Source of the DNA: Stenogyne calaminthoides | Lineage: Eukaryota > Streptophyta > Magnoliopsida > Lamiales > Lamiaceae | Direction of reading: 5' to 3' | DNA: 64,000 bases | Assembly: GCA_037126765.1 (NCBI GenBank) | Contig: JBBCBC010000034.1 | Location: forward strand, 18,908,691-18,972,690 | Shown: piece by piece, positions 35,590 through 46,110 of the stretch | Numbering within the stretch: position 1 is the stretch's first letter | How the letters are laid out: every line of letters begins with the position of its first letter | Program-made: the position numbers and the translations under genes | Notes under the pieces: model-generated | Told to the model about the DNA's origin: nothing | Seen by the model: the letters and a program-made list of their open reading frames with translations, nothing else | The model's database searches: none

Positions 35590-37528
35590 TGTTGGTCCCG
35601 ATGCAAACAAGTCTTACACGTGTATGGGGGGGGGGAATACACGTGTTCAGTGTTTTTAAAACTTTTTCTTACTGAGGTCAACTTGGGTCGATAATCCTCG
35701 AAGATTAGGTTCGAGAAGCCTTCGACGCCGAAGTCAAAGTCTAATCGAGATTTTGATCCTGAGCCGCTTTTCAGATACCTTAGATAATCCCAACCGAGTC
35801 CCCGAGTGTCAGAGATCCCGAGTTGCTTGGATCAGATAACTAACTTCATCAATCCTTAAGAGAGTTAGTTTTGGTAACTATCTCTGCTTCTAGCTACTAT
35901 GCGGAATGGTTGGCCCTTTAGTTTATACTCGTTTTAAGCTTTCTTTGAAAACCTTCCCTTTATGAAATAGTGATTAGGCCGTGATTCACTTATGCAACTT
36001 CAAATTGGATTGATTCCGGTGAATATCGATGAAAAGTATGCTTTCAAAATCAAGTCAATGCAACAGTTAAGCACAGATAAGGAAAGCAATAAAGAACACA
36101 ACAATTATAGTGGTTCAGAGACTCAAGCTCCTACATCCACTCTCTCTGATCCTCAGAGAAATTCACTATCAACTTCGAACTTTTCGACTACCATAGTTTA
36201 CTTACTCAACTTATTCGAGTTTGATCGACTACTCCGTGAGTTTACTTACTCAACCGACCTTGAGTTTTCTGACTACCTCCGTAGTTTACTTACTCAAACA
36301 CAAACAAGCTTTCAGACTACTCCTGTAGCTTACTAACTTCTCCTCTAGAGTTTTCTGACTACTCCGCGTAGTTTACTAGCTCTTTACAACTCTTCTCACC
36401 AACAAACACACTCCAACTATCTTCTCAAGGGTTTGGGGTTTCTCGGTTGGTTTCCAACTAGGATGAGATATCCTTTACAATGAAGCACAATGCAAAGGGT
36501 TATGATATCTCGACTAAGCTTTGGATAATTCTTATCAAGCTAGGCTTTAGTATAGTGAGCTCTCTTCAATATTCGAAGCACTTGGGAAATTCTATGTTTT
36601 TCGAGTGCTTTAACTTTTGCAAGAATAAGTTTGAGCTCTTGAGTTGCGTATAAATTTCCCGTAACCTTACAATGTAGAGGGTCACCAGTATTTATAGGCA
36701 TACACCAAGGTCACTCTTGAAAACTATCCGTTGGAGAGACAGCTTCGTGAGTTCCCTCTTATGGTGTGTGAGAAACGGCTATATTTAGGGTTTGAAACTC
36801 CCTAACACGTTCTAGGCAATAGCCTTTCATGTAGCCGGTCTTCACTTTTTGCAGTCTGGAACTTTTGTACATCTGACATCCTTTTCAAATTGACATCCTT
36901 TTATCGATTGTCGATATAGTGCAAAGGTCGTCTTCCTCTTTTTGACTTTTGTCTCCAGTTAAAGGTAGACACCTTCAACGACTCTTTTTGGTTACAAACT
37001 CTGAGTTTGATATAACCTTAACAACACTTCTGACTTAGTTCCTTTTGTCTGCGTTTGAATGTCTTGGCAATATCTAACTTTCTAAGGAATCGCGATCTTC
37101 TCAGAATTGCATCCTTCAGATAGATATTTTCAGTGCCTCGGAACATTCAGGTTCATATCGAAAGCATTCAAGACCTATCGAGTCTTGAGAATTTGTGCCT
37201 TCAGTATTCTTGATCTTCAATCTTGATCTTGAGTCTTCGAAGTCTTGAGTCTTACGAGTCTTCCTCGAGTTCACTGACCGGGTTTGAATCTTCATCTTTG
37301 AGTCTTTAGTTCCTCAAGATCTCATCGAGTCTTGATATCTCGGTTTCATCTTGAGTCTTGAGCCTATCCTGAACTATATCTGCTGACTATACATTTTGCA
37401 GATAATATCCTGAATACTCTAAAACTGAATCCTGACTCAACTATCAAGATCATTCTGAACATGTCATACTCAGGGGTTTTGGGATCAAATCAAAATTATA
37501 TATCTTTTATTAAATTCATCTCCCAACA
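35590..37528 (-). repeat. A1 5' LTR
   Basis: This 1939-bp LTR matches 5454-7383. It includes a U5-end hairpin (35616-35646), five 40-46-bp modules (about 36180-36385) and a TATA box (36689-36696). In 37150-37370 most CAG/CTG triplets of its partner are replaced by TCGAG/TCAAG-like strings, although flanking bases are nearly identical. Confidence 0.93.
36689..36696 (-). promoter_or_regulatory. TATA box of A1 5' LTR
   Basis: Minus-strand TATAAATA within CCTATAAATACTGG is the likely core promoter for the A1 genomic RNA. It lies about 1100 bp upstream of the PBS. Confidence 0.6.
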
Positions 37529-37955
37529 ATGTCTACGAACAGAATTGAAATCGCCCACAATACAGACACAAGCACAATTATTCTGAGCAAGAATGGACTT
37601 AATCGAATCCCATAAAACCAAACGATCAGCTAACAAACACGATGCATAAACATTGATGATACAACACTCAATACTGTTCTGACCCCACAATCCGAAAGTA
37701 ACCAGAGCACCATTCAGAAGGAAGAAATTAGTACAAGAGAATACCTCAGAGTTCCAGATTGAAAGAATTACCCCGGACCTTCCGATTGCAGGCTTAGTTG
37801 CGTACTTAAATCGGCCTTCGCCCTAAATTGCCCTGCAATCCCATTCAGAAATTGATTCCATCTTTGTCTCTTGAACGCAACAAAAATCCACCTATGTTTT
37901 TTAACCAACTCGAAAATCTCTTTCTTCTTGACTCCTAAAAATTAATGTTCTGCAT
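37529..37955 (-). pseudogene. LINE ORF2 endonuclease, N-terminal part
   Basis: The minus strand encodes the start of an AP-endonuclease-like domain that nicks target DNA. ORF2 may begin at the ATG near 37955, although a stop follows soon after in that frame. Recognisable pieces are REIFELVKKH (about 37920), ILSIWNSEVFSC (about 37760), CIINVYASCLLADRLVLWDS (about 37640) and the conserved VGDFNSVRRH (37570-37530). The reading frame would pass directly into the part ending at 5453. No ORF1 is visible upstream, so the LINE seems 5'-truncated just before ORF2. Confidence 0.8.
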
Positions 37956-37985
37956 TTTTACTTCTACGTTTCTTGAGGATCAGGT
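37529..37985 (-). mobile_element. LINE retrotransposon, 5' portion (split by A1)
   Basis: This is the upstream remainder of the LINE at 2109-5453, beginning with the ATGTC duplication. The 5' boundary near 37985 is where recognisable sequence ends. I could not find the LINE's own target-site duplication. Confidence 0.75.
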
Positions 37986-40366
37986 TCACTACACGTTAGT
38001 TTTCAGTTCAACTGGCTGTCTACTTCAGGTTCATACTAAAATACAGTAAGGACGTGTTTATATGGAAAAATCCAAGCTCGAGTCCGGTGTATATTTTCTT
38101 CAACTTCTTTGTACTGTGTTTATTAATTAGGACTGTTTATATTTTCGATTTTTTCATTTTAAAAAAATTAAAAACATTTCGAAAAAATAATTTATTTTCG
38201 ATTTTTTTATTTTAGAAAAAAAAAAAATTTCTGAACAAATATTTATTTTTGAATTTTTTTTAATAATTCACTTTTTTATATTTTAGAAAAAGATTTTTTT
38301 TTTAAAAAATTCAAAAAAAATTTATTTTAGATTTTTTTCCTATTTTCGAAAAAAAAAATTTTTTTTTGAAAAAACAATTATATTATATTAAAATAAAAAA
38401 TTATTAAAGAACTTATAAATTTTATTGTCAAACACTTTAACAACTTAAAAATTATATCTTATAAGCTCTTCAAAATACTTATAAGATGTTAGAGCTTATA
38501 AAATGTTTATAATAAGTTTAGCCAAACGACCTTAAGCTCAACTTCATTTGCATTCAATTAAATTTATTTTTTAAATTAAACTAAAAATTCAAACTCAACG
38601 AACTCATTTCTTACAAATTTTAATTCATATATTTTTTATTGTTTGTAAATTATGTTCCGTCCAAATATATAACTAGTGAACTCAAAATATACTATTTTTT
38701 AATTAATTTTACGCCTAAATCCCTGTCAATTTTTTTTTTATACGCCTACATTAATATATACTATTCTTTTAATCTAACATCATTTCTAGACTAATTTGTA
38801 TGTGGTGTTGTGGTTTACTTATTAGACCAAAAATTTTATTAGGTTAAATATCACATCTCGATTTTCGAATACTTTTAAAAACCAGTTTAAGTCAACAATT
38901 TATTTAAGAACACAAATTCTTGTAAAAGAGCCAAGTATACATATATTTTATTTTAAAATTTGAAAAATCATAGTTACTAATTTTCTCAAAATAACTACTT
39001 ATTTTAAATAAAATCAAACTCCAAGTGAAAGTTCTGACTCATACTTAAAAGGAAAAATAAAATCTTAATGCGAAAAATCATAAAATAACAAATTAATGAA
39101 AAAAAAAATCTCAAACAATATACAGTAGCATTCACCGTGATTAGATACCATTCTTCCGGTTCCTTCACTGCACTCTTTAAATCTGTTAAATATTATGAAT
39201 AATGTGATGAATAAAATAACTAGTTTAGTGGGGACTCGTTTGTCAATATTAAATACAAATTATGTAAATCATAATGAATACTACAACACACTGTAATTTT
39301 AGAATGAATCCATTTGAAATTCGAGCTACAGTAAAAACTGTTGAACATAACATAACATGTACCATGTAACTCATTAAATGTCATATTTAGATGATAACAA
39401 CTCATAATCAAAGTATTTAATAAAGACATACGTCGATTGAAATCTCCACCTTAAATTAATATTAGACACAATTAAATAATTTCATCCTCGTTGATGTGGT
39501 GTCACTGGTGTGGAAAAAAAAATATGAGATCTTATTTTTCTGTGGGTTTTGAGTTTACAAAATGAGGCCTCAATCTTATAATGTGAAAAAATAGTTTGAA
39601 ACTCTCAATAAAATTTCAAGATTTGATTTTAAATCACCCAAATTTTCTCTTGTAGATAGCGATCAAATTTCAAAGAAGGTATTTTTTTTTTTAACTTTGT
39701 GAGATGTGAATAACTTATAATTTCCACAAATCTTAATATCTTATAATTATTCTAAGATAAATAATTGACTTGAAAATTAGGGTGAAAGAAAATAGAATGA
39801 GAGAATATAGGAATTTGAAGTAATCTTTTGTAAATTTAGAAAGTGAGGACAAAATCTTAAAATTTGAATTTTAAAACATTTGAAAATTCTCTTATTGATA
39901 AGAATGAGTTTAATGCATATCTAAAATAATAAACTTCGAGATTTTAAGGTGTTATACATTTTACTTCTCTTGAAAAATATTTATCTCTCGAAATTTAAAT
40001 TTTATTTGATAAACATTGCATATATGTGTCAAAATTTGAAATAGTCATTAGCAAACATATTTTTGTGGCATGATTTTAGTGAAACTTAGCTTGGAACTGA
40101 AAAGAATTAGTATATGATGCATGTATCATATATCATGTGATCTTCTTTTCTTATGCTCAATATAGATACGATATGAAATCTTATCACATACCTTATTGGA
40201 GATGAAACGTTGAACGTTGGTGGATGCTATAACATAATAATATCACATGATGAATATTATGTTCGGTAAAAGAACTCTACACAAGGTCGACCCTCACCCA
40301 TTTATGTACATGTTCTTTAAATATTGTGGTTTATATTTAAGATTAATATCAAATTATGTAACACAA
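37986..40366. other. AT-rich intergenic spacer
   Basis: No coding region or element end is recognisable. 38140-38390 is a low-complexity stretch of alternating A- and T-runs with a loosely repeated ATTTATTTTCGATTTTTT phrase. The remainder is ordinary AT-rich plant spacer. Confidence 0.6.
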
Positions 40367-40438
40367 GGGTCCATAGCTCAGTGGTAGAGCAATTGACTGC
40401 AGATCAATAGGTCACCGGTTCGAACCCGGTTGGGCCCT
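40367..40438 (+). tRNA. trnC-GCA (nuclear): tRNA-Cys (anticodon GCA)
   Basis: The 72-nt sequence folds as a full cloverleaf. Acceptor stem GGGTCCA pairs with TGGGCCC, with one G-U pair and discriminator T. The D arm is AGCTCAGTGGTAGAGC. The anticodon arm ATTGA-CTGCAGA-TCAAT carries GCA. The T arm is CACCGG-TTCGAAC-CCGGTTG, with box B GGTTCGAACC intact. A CAA motif lies just upstream and a run of seven T at 40449-40455 can terminate Pol III. No intron is present. It is the only host gene I can support here and appears functional. Confidence 0.96.
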
Positions 40439-40670
40439 TTATTGTTAATTTTTTTAATTATATTTTTTAACAACATCACAATACATTTATTCTTAAATAT
40501 AGTTTTATATAGAAAAATATTTTTTATAAAAAAATAATACATTTAATATAATACATACTATACATTATGTATGTAAATTTATTAACAGATTCATATATCT
40601 AATTAATACAAATTTGACTAAAATAAATACCTACACTTTCAAAGTATACAAAATACATGTATCAACTTAT

Positions 40671-42343
40671 TGTTAGTGTTAGTGTCCTAGAGACAATCTA
40701 TTATAAGGACATAATACCCGATGATATTCAATTTGATTTAATATTATAGTTCACTTAATATTAATGTATGTCAATGCACTTGTTTGAATACTATGTTTGA
40801 TTGTTTGCATTTATTCATACAAGTGTTTCCATGAGTCATTGCTGTCATTGAGGTTGTGAGAACTCAGATGACTTAAGCATGATTCTCAAATAGCTTCGAT
40901 CAAGGATCATCAAGAATGGGATATTGATGATGCAATGGAGATTGGTGTGCGATCTGCATCATACTCTTAGAGAGTGTAGTAAGATCTCACTTACTACGAG
41001 ATAATAGGTATCTCATAATGAATGCACAAATACCTTAGAGGGTATTGATATACCCATCCGAGAAACCGTTTTATGTATTTCCACTATATGTGTCTACGGG
41101 TGTCTCGGTTAGTGGGAGCGATGCGATACTCCTTTGACTTGAGGTCAATACGCACGACATATGTGGAGTGATGAACTTTGACCATGACCGACACTTGCAC
41201 CCTTCCATGGGTAGATATGACTTGGATTGGGTTCATCACGAAGTGCATGTGCGTGGTAGTTGAGCCAAGAAAAGGATTCATTCCTCAAAGTGGATTTATA
41301 GAGAATACTCATCTTCTCATCATAATTGGATCAAAGTCATTGGCCAATACATGTCAACTTGAACTTTGTGGCCAAGTGTGACACGAGTGATCAATTAGTG
41401 ATTATAGATAAATTGATTTAGTTATTTGAATAGACACTTCATCATGTTCAAGACTAATCGAGTATTCGTGAATGAAAGGAGGAAATCGCAATAGCCCATG
41501 TTACAGTTACAAATAGTTGCACGTTTCTCGCAATGTACCTCATATATTGAGAATGTCTGATTTATTGTCTAGGGTTCAATTAAGACCGTTAGTTTGACTA
41601 ATCGCTCGATATATGAGGGCCTATGGGTCACACAACAAGTAGTTCCCTTTTATGGATTATAGTTGGTTGATTAAATGTTAAATTAAATTTAATATTTAAT
41701 TTATGGAGAATTCCCAATAATAATATATGGAATATTATTATTGGGATTTAATTTATTGGAATATTTAATTTTTTTTTGGTTCTTGGTTGATTAAATGTTA
41801 AATTAGAATTAATTATTATTAATATTTAATTAAATTGAATTTAATTAAATAAGAATTCCCAATAATAATATATGGAATATTATTGTAGAATTTAATATAT
41901 ATGGAAATAAATCGTAGAGATTTGGAATATATGGAAATTAAATCTGTAGAGATTTTATATGTAGAAAATAAATCTAAGAGATTTATTCAAATAAAGATTA
42001 GGGATTTTATTTCCTAATCATGTTAGCTTTAGATTTAAGCTGGGCCTCTCCTATATACATGAGCTCTTGGGAATCCATAAAACAGTTGATCAAATTCTCT
42101 CCATAAAATCTAGAGTTAGAATTTTCCTAGCAAATTCATCTCGAGATTCAACACTGGCAAATTTGTGGAAGTCTATGAACGGATTACGTGGATACCATAG
42201 TTGAGAAACTTGCTCTTGAATTACTGTAAGATTTCTTGTTATGTTTGTTCGTAATCGTTTATGCAATTATATGTTCGTTGTTGGTGAACTGTTTAATTCC
42301 GTTGTGCATGTATTACGTGTTTACGTGCCTCTAAACTCCAAAA
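40671..42343 (+). repeat. C 5' LTR
   Basis: The 1673-bp LTR starts with two TGTTAG hexamers then TGTCC and ends CTCCAAAA, where the partner has CCAACA. A CTATATACAT TATA-like motif lies at 42051-42060. Confidence 0.88.
42052..42057 (+). promoter_or_regulatory. TATA-like motif in C 5' LTR
   Basis: TATATA in CTCTCCTATATACATGAGC. The 3' LTR has a longer (TA)n version at about 50398-50409 in the same context (before GAGCTCTTGGGAAT), supporting a conserved core promoter. Confidence 0.45.
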
Positions 42344-42344
42344 G

Positions 42345-42356
42345 TGGTATCAGAGC
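42345..42356 (+). promoter_or_regulatory. C primer-binding site
   Basis: TGGTATCAGAGC follows the LTR by one base and is complementary to plant initiator tRNA-Met. Confidence 0.9.
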
Positions 42357-44411
42357 TTCAGGCTCTTGTTTTTAATTGCATATTAAAACTGGTTTTAATT
42401 AAAAAAAAAAATTAAACCTGGGGCACAATTTTGTTGGACAAAAACCGCACCCCTTTTGTTATTTTATTTGGTCGCTCGACTTCGTCCCCTTCATCCCAAA
42501 ATTAGGGTTTTCCCTTTGGGATTCATTCACCTAAGCATGTCTCACCCCTTCGACCGGTGGAAACGCTCGTCATTTGAGGTGAAGAGCGGCGTTAAGCGCG
42601 TCGGTTCTGGGTGTGGAAACACTTGCGGTGAATCGCGACTCGAATCCTCTGGAAAAATCGTCTTCGACAAATAGGCTCCGTTCCACCTCTTTTCATGACG
42701 ATGCGCCTCCCTCTGTTTTGGCTCATTTCACGGCGGTCTCAACTGATCCATTCTGATTTAGGGTTTCCATTGATTGGGCGTCTTCGAGGCTTGACTGACG
42801 TGTCCATCTCGATGTCAAAGATTGATTTTCGGCGCGCACACGGAAATGAGAGATTTAATCGGTGGTGGTAGCGAAGGAAATCACCGATGACTCGTCGTCT
42901 TCGCTCATCTATCTCGGGTTTTGAACCGGTTTGATTAACACAAAACGCGGCTCCCGCGTCCTTGGAATACGCAAATTTGAATATTTCGGCGTAATATTTA
43001 AATCCACACTATAAATACATTGCACTATCTTCAAAAAGAAGACAAAAAAGCCGATGGCGAAATTTGGGCATTTAATATCCGGCCGTGTTCTCTACCCTAG
43101 ATCTAAGCACAAATGTCATATCCACGCCGCTTCTCTCCCTTTTCATAACCTATTTTTCGAACATGAATCTGGACAATTTTGTTTTTTTGGTTCTTGGTTT
43201 GATTTAATGGGATTAATTAATTAGATTGATTGTGATGAAATTGATATTCTGGAATTTGGATGATTTGGGTGTTTTGGTTTTTTGAATTGGATTCAATTTG
43301 GAAGGGTGATGATATAGGGGGGTTGTTTTGCAAATTCGATTTGAGACAGGCCCTCCCGTGCAAATTTTAGAAATTGCACCTGAGCCCTCGGAAATAAAAT
43401 AATTAAAATTTAATTTTTAAAATTTTATTAGATTTAATTATAAAATTAAAATTGGTTGGACCAAGACGATTAATTAGATTAATCATATTTAATAATCTTA
43501 AAATTGAATTTTTTAAATGAATTTAAAATTCGGTTTAATAAAAGGATATATTAAAACCCACTGTTAACTTGTTTACCTGTTTAAATTAGTTAACGCAATT
43601 TAAGTCCGCATTATAATTGTTTAGGTAGGTGGCGCCCAATATTTGTCGGACCGTATTAAATGCTTGGGTAGACGGTGCCCAAATATTTGTTAGTCCGTAT
43701 ATATCATGTTTGGGTAGGCGGCGCCCAATACTTGCTCAAATGTGATGTAGATTAACATGTTGGATCTCGATTAAGTAATTAATACCCCGCCTTTAAAACG
43801 TTCCTCACTAAAATATAGTTTTCTCATTAATTTAATAAGATGTCTTCCATCAAAATTAAAAGTAAATCGGAGATTTCGTTCCAATGAGTACTTAAAGACC
43901 CTCGTCTTTTGTTTGGATCTACATCTAACGGGACTTTTATAGGGACATGTAATGTCGCTGCTTGATGGTTGTAAACCAACTTAACTTTATTTCGCTAGCC
44001 CTAGCGGGGAACAAAGGGTAAGGGACATCAGTCGAACTAGGTTTGACAAACTAGGAATTGAAGTTTTGCAATTGGTTTGGAGACCTACCAATTATGCTAT
44101 TGTAATGACCAGCCCTCACTGGGATTATGATAGTAGTATTGTGGATCCTAATCCATTATAGTTTATATTTGATATAAATTCATACTTTTCCGATGAGGTC
44201 GTTAAGTATGTGAAAATAATGGAGACAAAATAAACACAAAAGAAAGACCATGTTTAATTTGATTGCTGAATATTGATCATAGAAATTATGTGTTTAATTC
44301 CCATTTTATTTTATTTCTCTTGGTTAGTTGAAATGTATAACAGTTATTGAGATGTGTTTTGGAAACAAACAAAATTGGCTAGGCCAAAATTTCTGAACTG
44401 GCACCGAAATA
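42357..44411 (+). other. C long untranslated leader
   Basis: About 2 kb between PBS and gag lacks a sustained reading frame. Its 42440-43450 part is homologous to 50697-51583. A promoter-like AATCCACACTATAAATACA is at 43003-43021. 43624-43740 holds three tandem modules with a GGCGCC-type palindrome. Long leaders are common in plant LTR elements and may contain packaging signals. Confidence 0.6.
43624..43740 (+). repeat. Three tandem modules with GGYGCCCAA core
   Basis: Three imperfect units of roughly 45-50 bp each contain GGTAGRYGGYGCCCAA followed by an ATATTTG-type phrase and a CCGTAT-type tail. The first and third cores contain the palindrome GGCGCC. They lie about 700 bp before the gag remnant. 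Confidence 0.6.
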
Positions 44412-45274
44412 TGTGTTTGGTGCTAAGGCAAGAAAAGATTGATTACGTGTTGGACAAGTCTATCCCGGTTACCCTTGCAGCTGATACTCTAAGGCAGCCA
44501 CGTTTGATGTAGCAGCTCAGAAGAAACATCAAAAGGATGCTTTCTAGACTCAGTGTGTGATGTTGCTCGGCATGACTCCCGAATTGCATAGGCAACATGA
44601 GAAAACGGGTCCCTTCTAGATGCTCAAGCATCTGAAGGATCTCTTTGATTCTGAATCTCATTATGAGATTTGTGAAGTGATGAGAGATCTGTTCAGATGA
44701 CGATTAGCTAAAGAACGGAAGATTTCACCTCATGTGTAAATGATGATTGGCCTAATTGAGAAACTTGGTAATTTAGGCATTGAGCTAAAAGACCAATGTT
44801 TTCATTTATGCTATCCTCCAGTCGCTCCCGGATTCATATTCTGGCTTCATTGTGAACTACAATATAAATAAGTCAGATGCGACCATGCTTGAACTTCACA
44901 ACGTGCTCAAGACTTTTGAGTTCGCTATCACTAAGATGGTGTTCAAAGGAAGGAGCGGGTAGACAAGGATGTGTGCCTCTACTGTAAGTGGAAGAGGGCA
45001 CTGGAAGAAGGACTATAAGGTTCTGGTTGCTAAAAGGAAGGCACTAGGTGCTTCTGGCACTAGAATATCTATGTTTGTTATTAAGATAAACATGTTCATT
45101 AATAGTTGCTAACTGCTTAGTATTAGATACCGGATGTGGCTCTCACATTTATGCGAATGTGAAGGGGCTCATGTGTCTTAGGACAGTTAGGGCGGGTGAA
45201 GTCGTCTTACACGTGGAAATGAAGCAAGAATTTCTAAATGAACGTGTGGGGACATGCGAATGTGAAGGGGCTCA
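44412..45274 (+). pseudogene. C gag, first copy of tandem duplication
   Basis: Fragments of Ty1/copia Gag are readable: QEKIDYVLDKSIPVTLAADT, CVMLLGMTPELHRQHE and HLKDLFDSESHYEICEVMRD. They lead to a zinc-knuckle remnant (GRGHWKKD, about 44990) and the start of protease (VLDTGCGSHI, about 45130). Several stops disrupt it. The block repeats 863 bp downstream. Confidence 0.75.
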
Positions 45275-46110
45275 TGTGTTTGGTGCTTAGGCAAGAAAAG
45301 ATTGAGTACGTGTTGGACACGTATATCTCGGTTACCCTTAAAGCTGGTACTTTAAGGTAGCCACGTTTGACGTAGCAGCTCAGAAGAAGCATCAAGAGGA
45401 TGCTTCCCAGGCTCAGTGTGTGATGTTGCTCGGCATGACTCCCGATATACATAAGGCAACATGAGAAAATGAGTCCTTTCGAGATGCTCAAGAATCTGAA
45501 GGATCTCTATGATTCTGAATCTCATTCTAAGATTTATGAAATGATGAGAGATCTGTTCAGATACCGGTTAGCTGAAGAAGGGAATGTTTCACCTCATGTG
45601 CTTAAAATGGTAGGCCTAATTGAGAAACTTGGTAATTTAGGCTTTGAGCTAAAAGACCGACGTTTTCATTTATGCTATCCTCCAGTCGCTCTCGGATTCA
45701 TATCTTAGCTTCATTATGAACTACAATATGAATAAGACGGATGCGACCATGCCTAAACTTCACAAAATGCTCAAGACTTTTGAGTTCACAAAAGAAGGAG
45801 CTGGTAGACAAGGATGTGTGCCTCTACTATAAGTAGAAGAGGGCATTGGAAGAAGGACTGTAAGGTTTTGGTTGCTGAAAAGAAGACACTAGGTGCTTCT
45901 AGCACTAGAACATGTATGTTTGTTATTAAGATAACATGTCCACTAATAGCGCTAACTGCTTGGTATTGGATACCGGATATGGCTCTCACATTTGTACGAA
46001 TGTGAAGGGGCTGATATGTCTTAGGGCAGTTAGGGTGGGTGAAGTCATCTTACACGTGGAAATGAAGCAAGAGTTGCTAACTAAACATGTAGGGACTTAT
46101 GTGTTAGACT
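45275..46110 (+). pseudogene. C gag, second copy of tandem duplication
   Basis: A second, slightly better copy of the Gag block. 45469-45708 is open and reads MLKNLKDLYDSESHSKIYEM and VSPHVLKMVGLIEKLGNLGF. A knuckle remnant RGHWKKDCK follows at about 45845. This copy continues without a break into protease and integrase, so it is the one joined to pol. Confidence 0.78.

Larger units (their letters stand above)
5454..37528 (-). mobile_element. A1: giant Sirevirus-like Ty1/copia retrotransposon, carrying nested N1 and N2
   Basis: The minus-strand element has LTRs at 35590-37528 (5') and 5454-7383 (3'), both beginning TGTTGGGAG and ending CCAACA, and a perfect ATGTC duplication. Reading leftward it carries PBS, gag, pol, an internal TATA box, ORF3, PPT and 3' LTR. 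N1 (9749-24252) and N2 (24814-28033) sit inside ORF3. Subtracting them gives about 14.3 kb, close to the predicted size of its sister copy A2. A Gag coiled coil, an initiator-Met PBS and a long post-pol region point to the Sirevirus lineage, though 14.3 kb is larger than most. Outside CHG-rich stretches the LTRs look nearly identical, so the insertion is recent. Confidence 0.92.

Noticed and set aside
38140..38390. A/T-run array as a possible satellite or matrix-attachment region
   Set aside because: Low complexity without a definable repeat unit. No supporting feature nearby.
45234..45491. Minus-strand frames recurring in both gag copies of element C
   Set aside because: They repeat only because the gag block is duplicated. 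The plus strand carries the recognisable Gag motifs.
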